Assembly: GCF_036697405.1 (NCBI RefSeq)
Contig: NZ_JBAHWA010000001.1
Coordinates: forward strand, 124,001 to 188,000
Origin: Lysobacter sp036697405
GTDB taxonomy: Bacteria > Pseudomonadota > Gammaproteobacteria > Xanthomonadales > Xanthomonadaceae
DNA length: 64,000 nt
Direction: 5' to 3'
The position numbers were made by a program, and so were the translations under genes. A model generated the notes under the pieces. It had not been told where the DNA came from. It made no database searches and worked only from the letters and a program-made list of their open reading frames with translations. Of this stretch, positions 40,115 to 48,671 are shown piece by piece; position 1 is the stretch's first letter; every line of letters starts with the position of its first letter.

Positions 40115-41535
40115 GGCTGGCCTCCACGGCCCTGGCGCAGCGACGCCGGCAGGAAGTCCGCGGCCTCGCCCGGGCCCCAGGAGCCGGCCGGGTACTCGAT
40201 CACCGGCTGGGCGGTGCCGCTCCAGGCGCGTTCGACGCTGTCGATCCATTGCCAGGCCGATTCGACCTCGTCGTCGCGCACGAACAGGGTCTGGTTGCCG
40301 CGCAGCGCGTCCACCAGCAGGCGTTCGTAGGCGATCCGGCGTTGCGGCGAATTCGACATCGACAGGTCCAGCGACATCGGCCGCAGTTCCAGCGCGCCCC
40401 ATTCGGGCGCGGCCAGGCTGCCCATCAGCCCCAGCTCCACGGTTTCGTCCGGCTGCAGGCGCATGCGCAGGCGGTTGGGGCGTTCGCGTCCGCGCGCGGG
40501 GCGCTCGAACAGCCAATGCGAAACCGGCTTGAACGAGACCACGACCTCGGTCGCGCGCGCGGCCAGGCGCTTGCCGGTGACCAGCCGGAACGGCACCCCG
40601 GCCCAGCGCCAATTGTCGATATAGGTGCGCAGGGCGACGAAGGTTTCCACCGGCGACTCGTGGACGAAGCCCTTGACCGCGCGGCCCTCGACCACGCCGG
40701 CGCCGTAGCGGCCGCGCACGGTGTCGCGGGCGGCGTCGGCGGCGCTCATCGGGCGCAGCGCGCGCAGGGTCTTGCGCTTCTCCTCGCGGATGCTGTCGGC
40801 GTCCAGGTTGGACGGCGGTTCCATCGCGATCAGCGCCAGCAGCTGCAGCATGTGGTTCTGGACCATGTCGCGCAGGGCGCCGTAGCCGGCGTAGTACTCC
40901 TCGCGGCCGTCGACGCCGGCGGTCTCGGCGACCAGGATGTCGACCGATTCGATCCAGCGGTGCTGCCACACCGCTTCCAGCAGGGTGTTGCCCAGGCGCA
41001 GCGCCAGCAGGTTCTGCACCGCGGCCTTGCCCAGGTAATGGTCGATGCGGAAGATCCGCGACTCGTCCAGGCAGGCGCGCAGGGCGGCGTTGATCGCGCG
41101 CGCCGAGGCCAGGTCGCGGCCGATCGGTTTTTCCAGCACCAGGCGCGAGGGATCGGCGAGCACGCCGGCCGCGCCCAGGCCCTGCGCCACCGGCACGAAC
41201 AGGTCCGGCGGCGTGGCCAGGTAGCTCACGCTGGGGCGGTCGGCGTAGCGCGACAGCGCGGCCGCGATCGCGGCGGTGTCGCGCAGGTCGACCGCGACGT
41301 AGGCGATGCAGCGCAGCAGGCCGTCCACCGACGCGGCATCGTCGGCGGCCTCGGCCGCCATGCGTTCGCGCAGCCAGGCGCGGAAGTCCTCGTCGCCCAT
41401 CTCCTGCCGCCCGACCGCGATCAGGCGGAAGTCGGGCGGCAGCAGGCGGTCGCGCCACAGGTGGATCAGCGACGGAAACAGGTAGCGCTGGGCGAGATCA
41501 CCCGTGGCGCCGAACAGCAACAGGGTGTCGTGCAT
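40111..41535 (-). CDS. zwf: Glucose-6-phosphate 1-dehydrogenase
   Basis: A 474-residue enzyme oxidising glucose 6-phosphate to 6-phosphogluconolactone with NADP+ or NAD+. The nucleotide motif LLLFGATGDLAQRYLFPSL is at residues 5-23. The substrate motif RIDHYLGKAAVQNLL is near residue 168. LEKPIGRDLASA precedes it. Family length is normal. The ATG at 41535 is 44 bases after the beta-glucosidase stop, so it is likely the second gene of that operon. It opens the oxidative pentose phosphate or Entner-Doudoroff route; edd and eda are not in the window. Confidence 0.96.
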   Translation of the reverse strand: MHDTLLLFGATGDLAQRYLFPSLIHLWRDRLLPPDFRLIAVGRQEMGDEDFRAWLRERMAAEAADDAASVDGLLRCIAYVAVDLRDTAAIAAALSRYADRPSVSYLATPPDLFVPVAQGLGAAGVLADPSRLVLEKPIGRDLASARAINAALRACLDESRIFRIDHYLGKAAVQNLLALRLGNTLLEAVWQHRWIESVDILVAETAGVDGREEYYAGYGALRDMVQNHMLQLLALIAMEPPSNLDADSIREEKRKTLRALRPMSAADAARDTVRGRYGAGVVEGRAVKGFVHESPVETFVALRTYIDNWRWAGVPFRLVTGKRLAARATEVVVSFKPVSHWLFERPARGRERPNRLRMRLQPDETVELGLMGSLAAPEWGALELRPMSLDLSMSNSPQRRIAYERLLVDALRGNQTLFVRDDEVESAWQWIDSVERAWSGTAQPVIEYPAGSWGPGEAADFLPASLRQGRGGQP

Positions 41536-41579
41536 GGCGCCGGCGCCTGGTTTGGTCGGGACCGTTGTGGTCGAAGTGC

Positions 41580-42953
41580 TTAAGGTAGCGGCTCGGACAG
41601 CGAACGGCCATGCGTGGCGATCACCTTCGAGTACCACTTGGCGCTGTCCTTGGGCGTGCGGTCCTGGGTCGCGTAGTTCACGTGGACCACGCCGAAGCGC
41701 TTGGAATAGCCCAGCGACCACTCCAGGTTGTCCAGCAGCGACCAGACCATGTAGCCGCGGATGTCGCAGCCGGCCTGGATCGCGTCGTGGATCGCGCTGA
41801 TGTGCTTTTGCAGGTAGTCCATGCGCAGCGGGTCGCGCACGCGGCGCTCGCCGCTGGCGTCGGGCTCGGCCACCGGCGGATCGAAGAAGGCCGCGCCGTT
41901 CTCGGTCACGTACATCGGGATGTCGCCGTAGCGCTGCTTGAACCAGGTCAGGGTGTCGGTGAGGCCCTGCGGGAACACTTCCCAGCCGGTCTCGGTGTAG
42001 GTGCCCGAGGGCTGGCGCACCACGCCGGTGTTGAGCGGGTAGCTGACCGCGTCCTTGGTGACGCTGCGGGTGTAGTAGTTGATGCCGACGAAGTCGAGCT
42101 TCTGCTGGATCAGCGCGTAATCCTCGGCCGGCCATTCCGGCCAGGCCTCGCCGAAGATCTCGCGCAGTTCCGGCGGGTAGGAGCCGAGCAGGGCAGGGTC
42201 GAGGTACTGCTCGTTCATGTAGGCGTGGGCGCGCTTGACCGCGGCGGCGTCGGCGGCCGACTCGGTGGCGGCGTACTTGGGCTCGATGTTCACCACCAGG
42301 CCGATCTCGTGCCGGCCGATGGCGCGGTAGGCCTGGACCGCGGCGCCGTGCGCGCGCATCAGGTTGTGCGAGGCGATCGGGGCCTCGAAGCGGCTGCGGT
42401 GGCCGGGCGCGAGCGCGCCATGCAGGTAGCCGCCGTCGGTGATCACCCAGGGTTCGTTGAGGGTGACCCACTTCTTGACCCGGCCGTCGAGCGCGCGGTA
42501 CAGCACGCTGCCGTATTCGGCGAACCAGTCGGCGCAGTCGCGGTTGAGCCAGCCGCCGCGGTCGTCGAGCGCGGCCGGCATGTCCCAGTGGTACAGGGTC
42601 AGCAGGGGCTCGATGCCGTTGGCCAGCAGTTCGTCGACCAGGCGCGAATAGAAGTCCAGGCCGGCCTGGTTCACCCGGCCGGTGCCCTCGGGCAGGATCC
42701 GCGACCAGGACACGCTGAAGCGGTAGGCCTGCAGGCCCAGGCGCTTCATCAGGGCGACGTCGTCCTTCCAGCGCCGATAGTGGTCGCAGGCGACGTCGCC
42801 GGTATCGCCGTTGAGGGTCATCCCCGGCGTATGGGCGAAGCGGGTCCAGATGCTGGGACCGGCGCCATCGGCGAGCGGGGAGCCCTCGATCTGGTGGGCG
42901 GCGGTGGCCGCACCCCACAGGAACCCCTCGGGAAAGACACGAACTTGGCTCAT
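41580..42953 (-). CDS. Beta-glucosidase, GH1 family
   Basis: A 457-residue GH1 retaining beta-glucosidase. The acid/base is Glu167 in VTLNEPW and the nucleophile Glu351 in YVTENGAAF. Aglycone and glucose contacts include AAHQIEG, LYHWDMP and the C-terminal VWSLLDNLEWSLGY. There is no signal peptide, so it hydrolyses imported cellobiose-type or aryl beta-glucosides in the cytoplasm. First gene of the bgl-zwf-glk-pgl operon. A LacI-type palindrome lies 32 bases upstream of the start, implying repression lifted by its sugar. Confidence 0.95.
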   Translation of the reverse strand: MSQVRVFPEGFLWGAATAAHQIEGSPLADGAGPSIWTRFAHTPGMTLNGDTGDVACDHYRRWKDDVALMKRLGLQAYRFSVSWSRILPEGTGRVNQAGLDFYSRLVDELLANGIEPLLTLYHWDMPAALDDRGGWLNRDCADWFAEYGSVLYRALDGRVKKWVTLNEPWVITDGGYLHGALAPGHRSRFEAPIASHNLMRAHGAAVQAYRAIGRHEIGLVVNIEPKYAATESAADAAAVKRAHAYMNEQYLDPALLGSYPPELREIFGEAWPEWPAEDYALIQQKLDFVGINYYTRSVTKDAVSYPLNTGVVRQPSGTYTETGWEVFPQGLTDTLTWFKQRYGDIPMYVTENGAAFFDPPVAEPDASGERRVRDPLRMDYLQKHISAIHDAIQAGCDIRGYMVWSLLDNLEWSLGYSKRFGVVHVNYATQDRTPKDSAKWYSKVIATHGRSLSEPLP

Positions 42954-42984
42954 CGCTGTTTGGCCTCCGGTGCCATCAAACGCG

Positions 42985-43002
42985 CATGTAAACGGTTACA
43001 TG
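42985..43002. promoter_or_regulatory. LacI-type operator between the beta-glucosidase and ABC ATPase genes
   Basis: CATGTAAACGGTTACATG is an 18-base palindrome with a single mismatched pair and a central CG, the classic shape of LacI-family sites. It lies 31 bases from the bgl start and 60 from the ATPase start, so one repressor could control both directions. Confidence 0.75.
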
Positions 43003-43062
43003 GCAGAATAGCCCAGGGCGGCGACAATTGCATCGTCGCCGGGGCCACGATTGGGAGAATTC

Positions 43063-44175
43063 ATGGCGAAGGTCACGCTTGAACGTCTGCGCAAGGTCTA
43101 TCCGAACGGGTTCGTCGGCGTCGACGAGGCCAGTTTCGAGATCCGCGACGGCGAGCTGCTGGTGTTGGTCGGCCCCTCGGGCTGCGGCAAATCGACCCTG
43201 CTGCGGATGATCGCGGGCCTGGAGACGATCAGCAGCGGCGAGCTGCGCATAGGCGACCGCCGGGTCAACGAGGTCCCGCCCAAGGACCGCGACATCGCCA
43301 TGGTGTTCCAGAGCTACGCCCTGTACCCGCACATGACCGTGGCCGAGAACCTGGGCTTCGGCCTCAAGCTGCGCGGCGCGTCCAAGGCCGAGATCGAGGC
43401 GCGCGTGAACGAGGCCGCGGCGACGCTGGAGCTGCAGTCGATGCTGCAACGCAAGCCGGCCGCGCTGTCCGGCGGCCAGCGCCAGCGCGTGGCCCTGGGC
43501 CGGGCGCTGGTGCGCCAGCCGCAGGTGTTCCTGCTCGACGAACCGCTGTCCAACCTGGACGCCAAGCTGCGCATGGGCATGCGGGTGGAGATCGCGCGCC
43601 TGCATCGCCAGCTCGGCACCACCATGGTCTACGTCACCCACGATCAGATCGAGGCCATGACCCTGGGCCAGCGCATCGTCGTGCTCAAGGACGGCAAGAT
43701 CCAGCAGATCGACACGCCGATGGCGCTGTACCGGCATCCGGCCAATCTGTTCGTGGCGACTTTCCTGGGCAGCCCGAAGATGAACCTGCTGTGGGGCGAG
43801 GTGATCGAACGCGACGGCTTGCGGCTGCGCATCGCCGAAGGCGTGGAATTGCCGTTGCAACCCGACGAGGCCCTGCGCGAGAGCGTGCGCGGCTACCTCG
43901 GCCGCCGGCTCACCGTCGGCCTGCGCCCGGAGGACATGCACCTGGCCGAGGCCGCGCCCGAGCGCCTGTCGGCGCGGGTGGAAGTGGTGGAGCCGGTCGG
44001 CAACGAAGCCTTCCTCAATCTGGGCTGTGGCGGCTGCGACCTGGTGCTGCGCCTGCCGCCCTACGATCTGCCCGCGCCTGGCGACACCGTGCACCTGGGC
44101 TACGTGCCCGAGCGCATGCATTACTTCGATCCCGAGACCGAGCGCAGCCTGCGCGCGCCGGCGGCGGCCGGTTGA
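43063..44175 (+). CDS. ugpC: ABC transporter ATPase of the sugar-uptake UgpC/MsiK type
   Basis: A 370-residue ATPase. Walker A GPSGCGKST is near residue 38, Q loop MVFQSYALYPHM, signature LSGGQRQRVALGRAL, Walker B VFLLDEPLSNLDAKLR and switch His in YVTHDQIEAMTL. Residues 240-370 form the MOI/TOBE regulatory domain of MalK-like proteins (GSPKMNLLWGEV, TVGLRPEDM). It energises import of di- or oligosaccharides. No permease or binding-protein genes adjoin it, so like MsiK it may serve transporters encoded elsewhere. TGGGAGAA precedes the ATG. Confidence 0.92.
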   Translation: MAKVTLERLRKVYPNGFVGVDEASFEIRDGELLVLVGPSGCGKSTLLRMIAGLETISSGELRIGDRRVNEVPPKDRDIAMVFQSYALYPHMTVAENLGFGLKLRGASKAEIEARVNEAAATLELQSMLQRKPAALSGGQRQRVALGRALVRQPQVFLLDEPLSNLDAKLRMGMRVEIARLHRQLGTTMVYVTHDQIEAMTLGQRIVVLKDGKIQQIDTPMALYRHPANLFVATFLGSPKMNLLWGEVIERDGLRLRIAEGVELPLQPDEALRESVRGYLGRRLTVGLRPEDMHLAEAAPERLSARVEVVEPVGNEAFLNLGCGGCDLVLRLPPYDLPAPGDTVHLGYVPERMHYFDPETERSLRAPAAAG

Positions 44176-44203
44176 TCGCGGCGCGTCCCCCCAGGAGTCG
44201 AAC

Positions 44204-44698
44204 ATGCGGATCGATCAGGCCACGGCCATCCGTGAAGGCGCGATGTTCTGCGTGCCGCTGGCCGCGGGCGCCGGCTACGGTTACGGCTACGTCGCCCTGG
44301 CCCGCACCGGCTGGGGCTATCTGTACGATGTGTACGACCGCATCGGTCAGGCCGAAACGCCGCCGGACGGCATCGAGGACGCGAGCCTGGCGGTGCGCAA
44401 CCTGCTCGGCAGCGGCGGCGAGTTCCTCGCGGCGACTTACAACCCGCGGCCCTGGCGTTTGCTGGACCGGCAGGTGCGTGCGATCGCGCCGCTCGGCCCG
44501 GCGCTGTTCCAGGTCGGCAGCAAGATCCTGGACATGCGCGACGGGCGGCAGGTGATCGATGCGTCCATCGAACTCAAGGGCTTGCCGTACAAGGAATACC
44601 CGACCGACGACGAGCACTCCTACCTGGTCACCGCGCGGCTGTTGGGCTGCGACTACCGCTACGACCAGGAGCGCGGCGCCTACGAACTGCTGCGTTGA
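44204..44698 (+). CDS. Unknown protein, faintly like Imm26-type immunity proteins
   Basis: A 164-residue soluble protein, 28 bases after the ATPase gene with a good CAGGAG site, so probably in its operon. The start REGAMFCVPLAAGAGYGYGYVALARTG in part, followed by GYLYDVYDRIGQ, has the iPL-dG-yGygrVL...yDvy look of Imm26-like proteins, and FQVGSKILDMRDGRQ comes later. The similarity is weak and no toxin gene is nearby. I do not assign a function. Confidence 0.6.
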   Translation: MRIDQATAIREGAMFCVPLAAGAGYGYGYVALARTGWGYLYDVYDRIGQAETPPDGIEDASLAVRNLLGSGGEFLAATYNPRPWRLLDRQVRAIAPLGPALFQVGSKILDMRDGRQVIDASIELKGLPYKEYPTDDEHSYLVTARLLGCDYRYDQERGAYELLR

Positions 44699-44710
44699 GC
44701 GCGCGCAGGC

Positions 44711-45976
44711 TCAGGCGGAGCCTTGCGCGGCCAGGGCCGCGTCGGCGCGCAGGGTCTGGCGCTTGAGGCCGACGATCGCGATCAGCAGCAGGGCCATCGG
44801 CGCCAGCGACAGGTAGAACGCGGTCTCGCCGCCGGCGCGCGCGAACAGCTGGCCGGTGATGAAGGAGCCGGTGGTCCCGCCCAGGGCCGAGAACACCACG
44901 ATCAGGCCGGTCATCGCGGCGTGGCGCGACTTCGGCAAGGCGCTGAGTACCACCGAATTGATCGCCGGATAGATCGGCGCCATGAACAGGCCGATCAGCG
45001 GAAACACGTAGGCCGCGGCCGGAGCGCGGGTCCAGCTCGCGTTCGGGTCCGGGCGCATGCCCGCGGCCAGCGGCAGCGCCAGCAGCACCAGCGCGGCCAT
45101 CGCCAGCACGCAGGCGATCAGCAGCCAATGCCAGGGTACGCGCCGCAGCAGCAGGCCGGCGCCGAGCCGGCCCAGCGCCAGCGAAACGGCGAAGATGCTC
45201 GCGGCCTGCACGCTCATGGTGGTGGGCAGGTGCAGGATCTCGCGGTTGAAGGTCGGCAGCCAGGTGCCGATGCTCTGTTCGATCAGCACGTACAGGAAGG
45301 CCGACGCCAGGAACACGCCGATCAACGGCTGCGCGACCAGGCGGAACATGTCGAAGAAGGCCTCGCCCGGCGCGTGGCCGTCGCGCGCGGCGGTTTCGTC
45401 CAGGCGGCTGACCGTCAGCAGCAGCGCGGTGGCCGCGGCGACCGCGGCGATCACCCAGTACACCCGCAGCCAGCGCGGGTCGGCCGGCGATTCGGGGTTG
45501 ATGAAGCTGGCGAACAGCCAATAGCCGGCGAGCACCCCGACCATGAACCAGCCCTCGATGGTGCTGGTCAAACTGGCGTGCTGTTGCTTGCCGTCGGTGA
45601 GCAGGCCGATCGAGGAATACACCGAGACCTTGGCCAGCGCGAACGAGGCGCCGACCGTGGCGAACAGCAGCTTGGTCGCCCAGAACGCGTGCAGCAGCGG
45701 CATCAGCGCGCAGGCCGCGGCGACCAGGCTCAGGCCCAGGATCATCGCGCGCCGATAGCCCAGGCGCGGCAGCAGCGAGGCGGTGAGGAAGGACACGATC
45801 GCGATCGGAAGGTCCTTGAAGGCCTCCAGGAAACTGGCGTCGGCCTTGTTCACGCCGAAGCCCTGGATCGCCTGCAGGATCACGGTGCCGACGCTGTTGA
45901 GCAGCACCGCGAACACCATGTAGGTCAGGATCATCGCCAGGATCATGCGGCCGCGGTGGCTGCCGGTGGAGGTCAT
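44711..45976 (-). CDS. Major facilitator superfamily sugar transporter
   Basis: A 421-residue carrier with 12 predicted membrane helices in two halves separated by a soluble loop near residue 200 (SRLDETAARDGHAPGE). The MFS loop 2-3 signature is reduced to LPRLGYRRAMILGLSLVAA in part. FVF-type aromatic residues line helices 1 and 7. The gene precedes, in the order of this minus-strand block, nothing but 3' neighbours: the receptor at 46194 and the phosphorylase at 48672 lie upstream of it. It probably imports the periplasmic disaccharide delivered by that receptor, as in FucP-like carriers. Confidence 0.85.
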   Translation of the reverse strand: MTSTGSHRGRMILAMILTYMVFAVLLNSVGTVILQAIQGFGVNKADASFLEAFKDLPIAIVSFLTASLLPRLGYRRAMILGLSLVAAACALMPLLHAFWATKLLFATVGASFALAKVSVYSSIGLLTDGKQQHASLTSTIEGWFMVGVLAGYWLFASFINPESPADPRWLRVYWVIAAVAAATALLLTVSRLDETAARDGHAPGEAFFDMFRLVAQPLIGVFLASAFLYVLIEQSIGTWLPTFNREILHLPTTMSVQAASIFAVSLALGRLGAGLLLRRVPWHWLLIACVLAMAALVLLALPLAAGMRPDPNASWTRAPAAAYVFPLIGLFMAPIYPAINSVVLSALPKSRHAAMTGLIVVFSALGGTTGSFITGQLFARAGGETAFYLSLAPMALLLIAIVGLKRQTLRADAALAAQGSA

Positions 45977-46193
45977 GCGCTGCTCCGGCGCGCTGCCCTG
46001 CGGGGCCGCGCGCTGTGGTTAAAAAGACCGTTCGCGACGGTCGCCGGTGCCGCCTGCGCCTTGGAGGGAGGGATGCGCAGGCGGCGGCTCCGGGATCGCG
46101 CCGCGAACGGGCTTCGAAAACCGCGCGCCGGTCGGCGCGAGGCGGTCGAAAGCGACGGAGTCAGCATCGCATGCCGCCGCGTCGCCGCCGCGT

Positions 46194-48593
46194 TCACCAG
46201 CGGTAGGCCGCCGACAGCTGGTAGGAACGTCCCGCGATCGGCCGGCCCAGGAACACCCCGCCAGTGGCCGCGCCGGGCACGCGCACGTTGCCTTCGGTCA
46301 GGCCCAGCTCGTCGGTCACGTTGCTGCCGCTGGCGGTGAACTCCCAGTGCTCGCCCACGTGCAGGTTCGCGCCCACGTCCAGCGTGTGGTACGAGGGCAG
46401 CTCCTGGGTGTTGGCCAGGTCGGCGTAGCGGTCGCCGATGTGCGAGTAGGTCGCGAACAGCTTGAGATCGCCGACCGGCAGGGTCCAGTAGTAGCTCGGG
46501 GTGATCCGGAACTGGGCCTTGGGCTGGCGCATCACCTGGTTGCCGGTGAACTCGCGGTAGTTCTCGTACTGGGCGTCCAGCCACACGCCGGTGGCGCGCA
46601 GCTCGAAACCGCCGAAGGGACGGATCGCGCCCTCGACTTCGACGCCGTAGGCGCGCGAATCGCCGACCGTGGTGAAGTTGGTGCCGTCGTCGAGGAAGGC
46701 CTGGAACGGCGAATTGGTGAAACTGTTGTAGAACGCGGTCAGGTACAGGTCGTAGACCGAATTGCCGGCCTTGAAGCCGAGCTCGTACTGGTCGACCTCC
46801 TGCACCTTGGTGTTGCCGTCGCGCAGGCCGTCGAAGGTCGGCAGCTTGTAGCCGGAGTTGGCGCGCGCGAACAGGCTGGCGCTGTCGTTGAGCTTGAAGT
46901 TCAGGCCCAGGGTCCAGGAGAAATGCTTGTCGTCCTGGTCGATGCGGCGGGTGCTGGGCAGCGAGATCGAGGTGTTGTTGTCGTAGAGCGTGTTGGGATT
47001 GCCGTCCAGATCGACCGTGGCGGTGTTGTGGACGGTGCCGTCGACCTGCTGCCACTCGTAGCGGATGCCGCCGTCCAGGCGCAGGCGGTCGTTGATCTGC
47101 CATTCGTCGGCCAGGAACACCGCGGTGTTCTGGCCGTCGTAATCGCCGCGCAGCGAGAAGAACGAGGTGCCGACGAAGCCGTCGCGGGTGACCTGGCGGC
47201 CGTCGGCCAGGGTCACGTCGATGCGGCGCGCGTTGTTCTGCGCGGTCAGCAGCATATTGTTGCCCAGGTACCAGGTGTCCTTGGACGAATAGCGCGCGTA
47301 GTAGACGCCGGCGGTGAGGGTATTGCCCTCGAACAGGTCGCGGCTGAAACGCAGGTCGTTGGTGAAGGACTCGATTTCCTTGTCGACCACCCAGAAACCG
47401 GCGGTCAGCACCTGCTGGTTCGGATCGACCGCGCCGCCGCCGTTGGTGTAGGTGGCGGTGCCGGGGCTGCCGAAGGAGGCGATGTAGCTGCTGATGGTCT
47501 GCGGGCTGGCGCCGGTGAACAGGCCGTTGGTGGGCGCGCTGCCGCTGACGTAGTTGACCCGGTCGCTGATGGTCCAGTCGCCGAGGTAGAAGTCCATCGA
47601 GGCGCCGAACACGTCCAGGTTGATGCCGCGGCCGTCGGCCAGATCGCGGCTGACGGTCTCGCCGTTGGCGCCGGTGGGGATGGTCACGCGGCGGAAGTCG
47701 TTGCCCAGCAGGGTGCCGGACTGCGCGTCCAGGCCCGGGAAGCTGGACAGGTCCTTGCCGTTGTTGCGCGAGAGCAGCGGGATCGGGGTGAAGAAGGCGT
47801 TCTTGTCGTCGGTGTGGCGCGCGTACAGGGTCACCTCGCCGCTGTCCCAGCTGCGGGTCAGGGTGGCGCTGAATTGGCCGCCCTTGTCGGCCGGGAACTG
47901 GGTGTCGCGCACGCCGTCGGTGACCCGGTAGAAGCCGCCGATGCTGTAGTACCAGCCTTCGCCGAGCTTGCCGCTGTTGAACACGTCGACCCGGCGCAGG
48001 TTGTCGCTGCCGGCGGTCACGCGCAGGCTGCCTTCGGTTTCTTCGCCGCCCTTTTTCTGGATGAAGTTGACCGTGGCGCCGGGCTGGCCGTTGGAGAAGA
48101 TCGGGCTGGGACCGCCGCGCAGCACTTCCATGCGGTCGATGGTGTCGTCCATGCGGAACAGGGTGGAGTTCTCCAGGAACGACAGGGTCGGCGGCGGGAA
48201 CAGCGGCGCGCCGTCCATCTGCACGGTCACGAACGGGGCGTCGCCCTCCGAGGGCATGCCGCGCACGAAGATGTTGGCGCCGGTGCTGCCGCCGGCCGAT
48301 TCGGCCCAGATGCCGGGCACCACCTTGAGCGCGTCGGCGGTGCTCAGCGGCACCGCTTCCTGCAATTGCTCCAGCGAGGCGGTGGTGATGGAGAAGCTGG
48401 CGTCGCGCTTGCGCACGCCCTTGAAGCGGGCGGTACCGCTGACCACCACCGAGTCCAGGGTGGTGGCTTCGCTTTCGCCGGCGGGCGGCGCGTCCGTGGC
48501 CGGCGCGGCGTCCTGCGCGCGCACGAGGCCCGGGCTCAACGCGGCGGCGATGGCCATCGACAGGGCGTAACGGATCAGAGACTGCTGCTGCAT
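46194..48593 (-). CDS. TonB-dependent outer-membrane receptor
   Basis: A 799-residue receptor. The signal peptide is residues 1-26 (MAIAAALSPGLVRA within it). A TonB-box-like TLDSVVVSGTARF follows near residue 45. The plug spans about 60-200 (LKVVPGIWAESAGGS, GANIFVRGMPSEGD, MEVLRGGPSPIFSNGQPGA). The rest is a 22-strand barrel ending in the aromatic residue of SYQLSAAYRW, as needed for BAM assembly. GGGGAG precedes the ATG. Between the GH65-beta-PGM gene and the MFS gene on the same strand, it is very likely the outer-membrane uptake step for their sugar. Confidence 0.94.
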   Translation of the reverse strand: MQQQSLIRYALSMAIAAALSPGLVRAQDAAPATDAPPAGESEATTLDSVVVSGTARFKGVRKRDASFSITTASLEQLQEAVPLSTADALKVVPGIWAESAGGSTGANIFVRGMPSEGDAPFVTVQMDGAPLFPPPTLSFLENSTLFRMDDTIDRMEVLRGGPSPIFSNGQPGATVNFIQKKGGEETEGSLRVTAGSDNLRRVDVFNSGKLGEGWYYSIGGFYRVTDGVRDTQFPADKGGQFSATLTRSWDSGEVTLYARHTDDKNAFFTPIPLLSRNNGKDLSSFPGLDAQSGTLLGNDFRRVTIPTGANGETVSRDLADGRGINLDVFGASMDFYLGDWTISDRVNYVSGSAPTNGLFTGASPQTISSYIASFGSPGTATYTNGGGAVDPNQQVLTAGFWVVDKEIESFTNDLRFSRDLFEGNTLTAGVYYARYSSKDTWYLGNNMLLTAQNNARRIDVTLADGRQVTRDGFVGTSFFSLRGDYDGQNTAVFLADEWQINDRLRLDGGIRYEWQQVDGTVHNTATVDLDGNPNTLYDNNTSISLPSTRRIDQDDKHFSWTLGLNFKLNDSASLFARANSGYKLPTFDGLRDGNTKVQEVDQYELGFKAGNSVYDLYLTAFYNSFTNSPFQAFLDDGTNFTTVGDSRAYGVEVEGAIRPFGGFELRATGVWLDAQYENYREFTGNQVMRQPKAQFRITPSYYWTLPVGDLKLFATYSHIGDRYADLANTQELPSYHTLDVGANLHVGEHWEFTASGSNVTDELGLTEGNVRVPGAATGGVFLGRPIAGRSYQLSAAYRW

Positions 48594-48671
48594 GGTGTTC
48601 TCCCCACTCCTCAGAATGTCAGGTTGTGTACGTCGGTGCGCCGGCGGGCGGCGCGTCGATGCGGTGGATGT

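Noticed and set aside
44204..44698. Toxin-immunity pair
   Set aside because: No toxin, secretion or polymorphic-toxin gene lies next to it; the immunity resemblance is weak.
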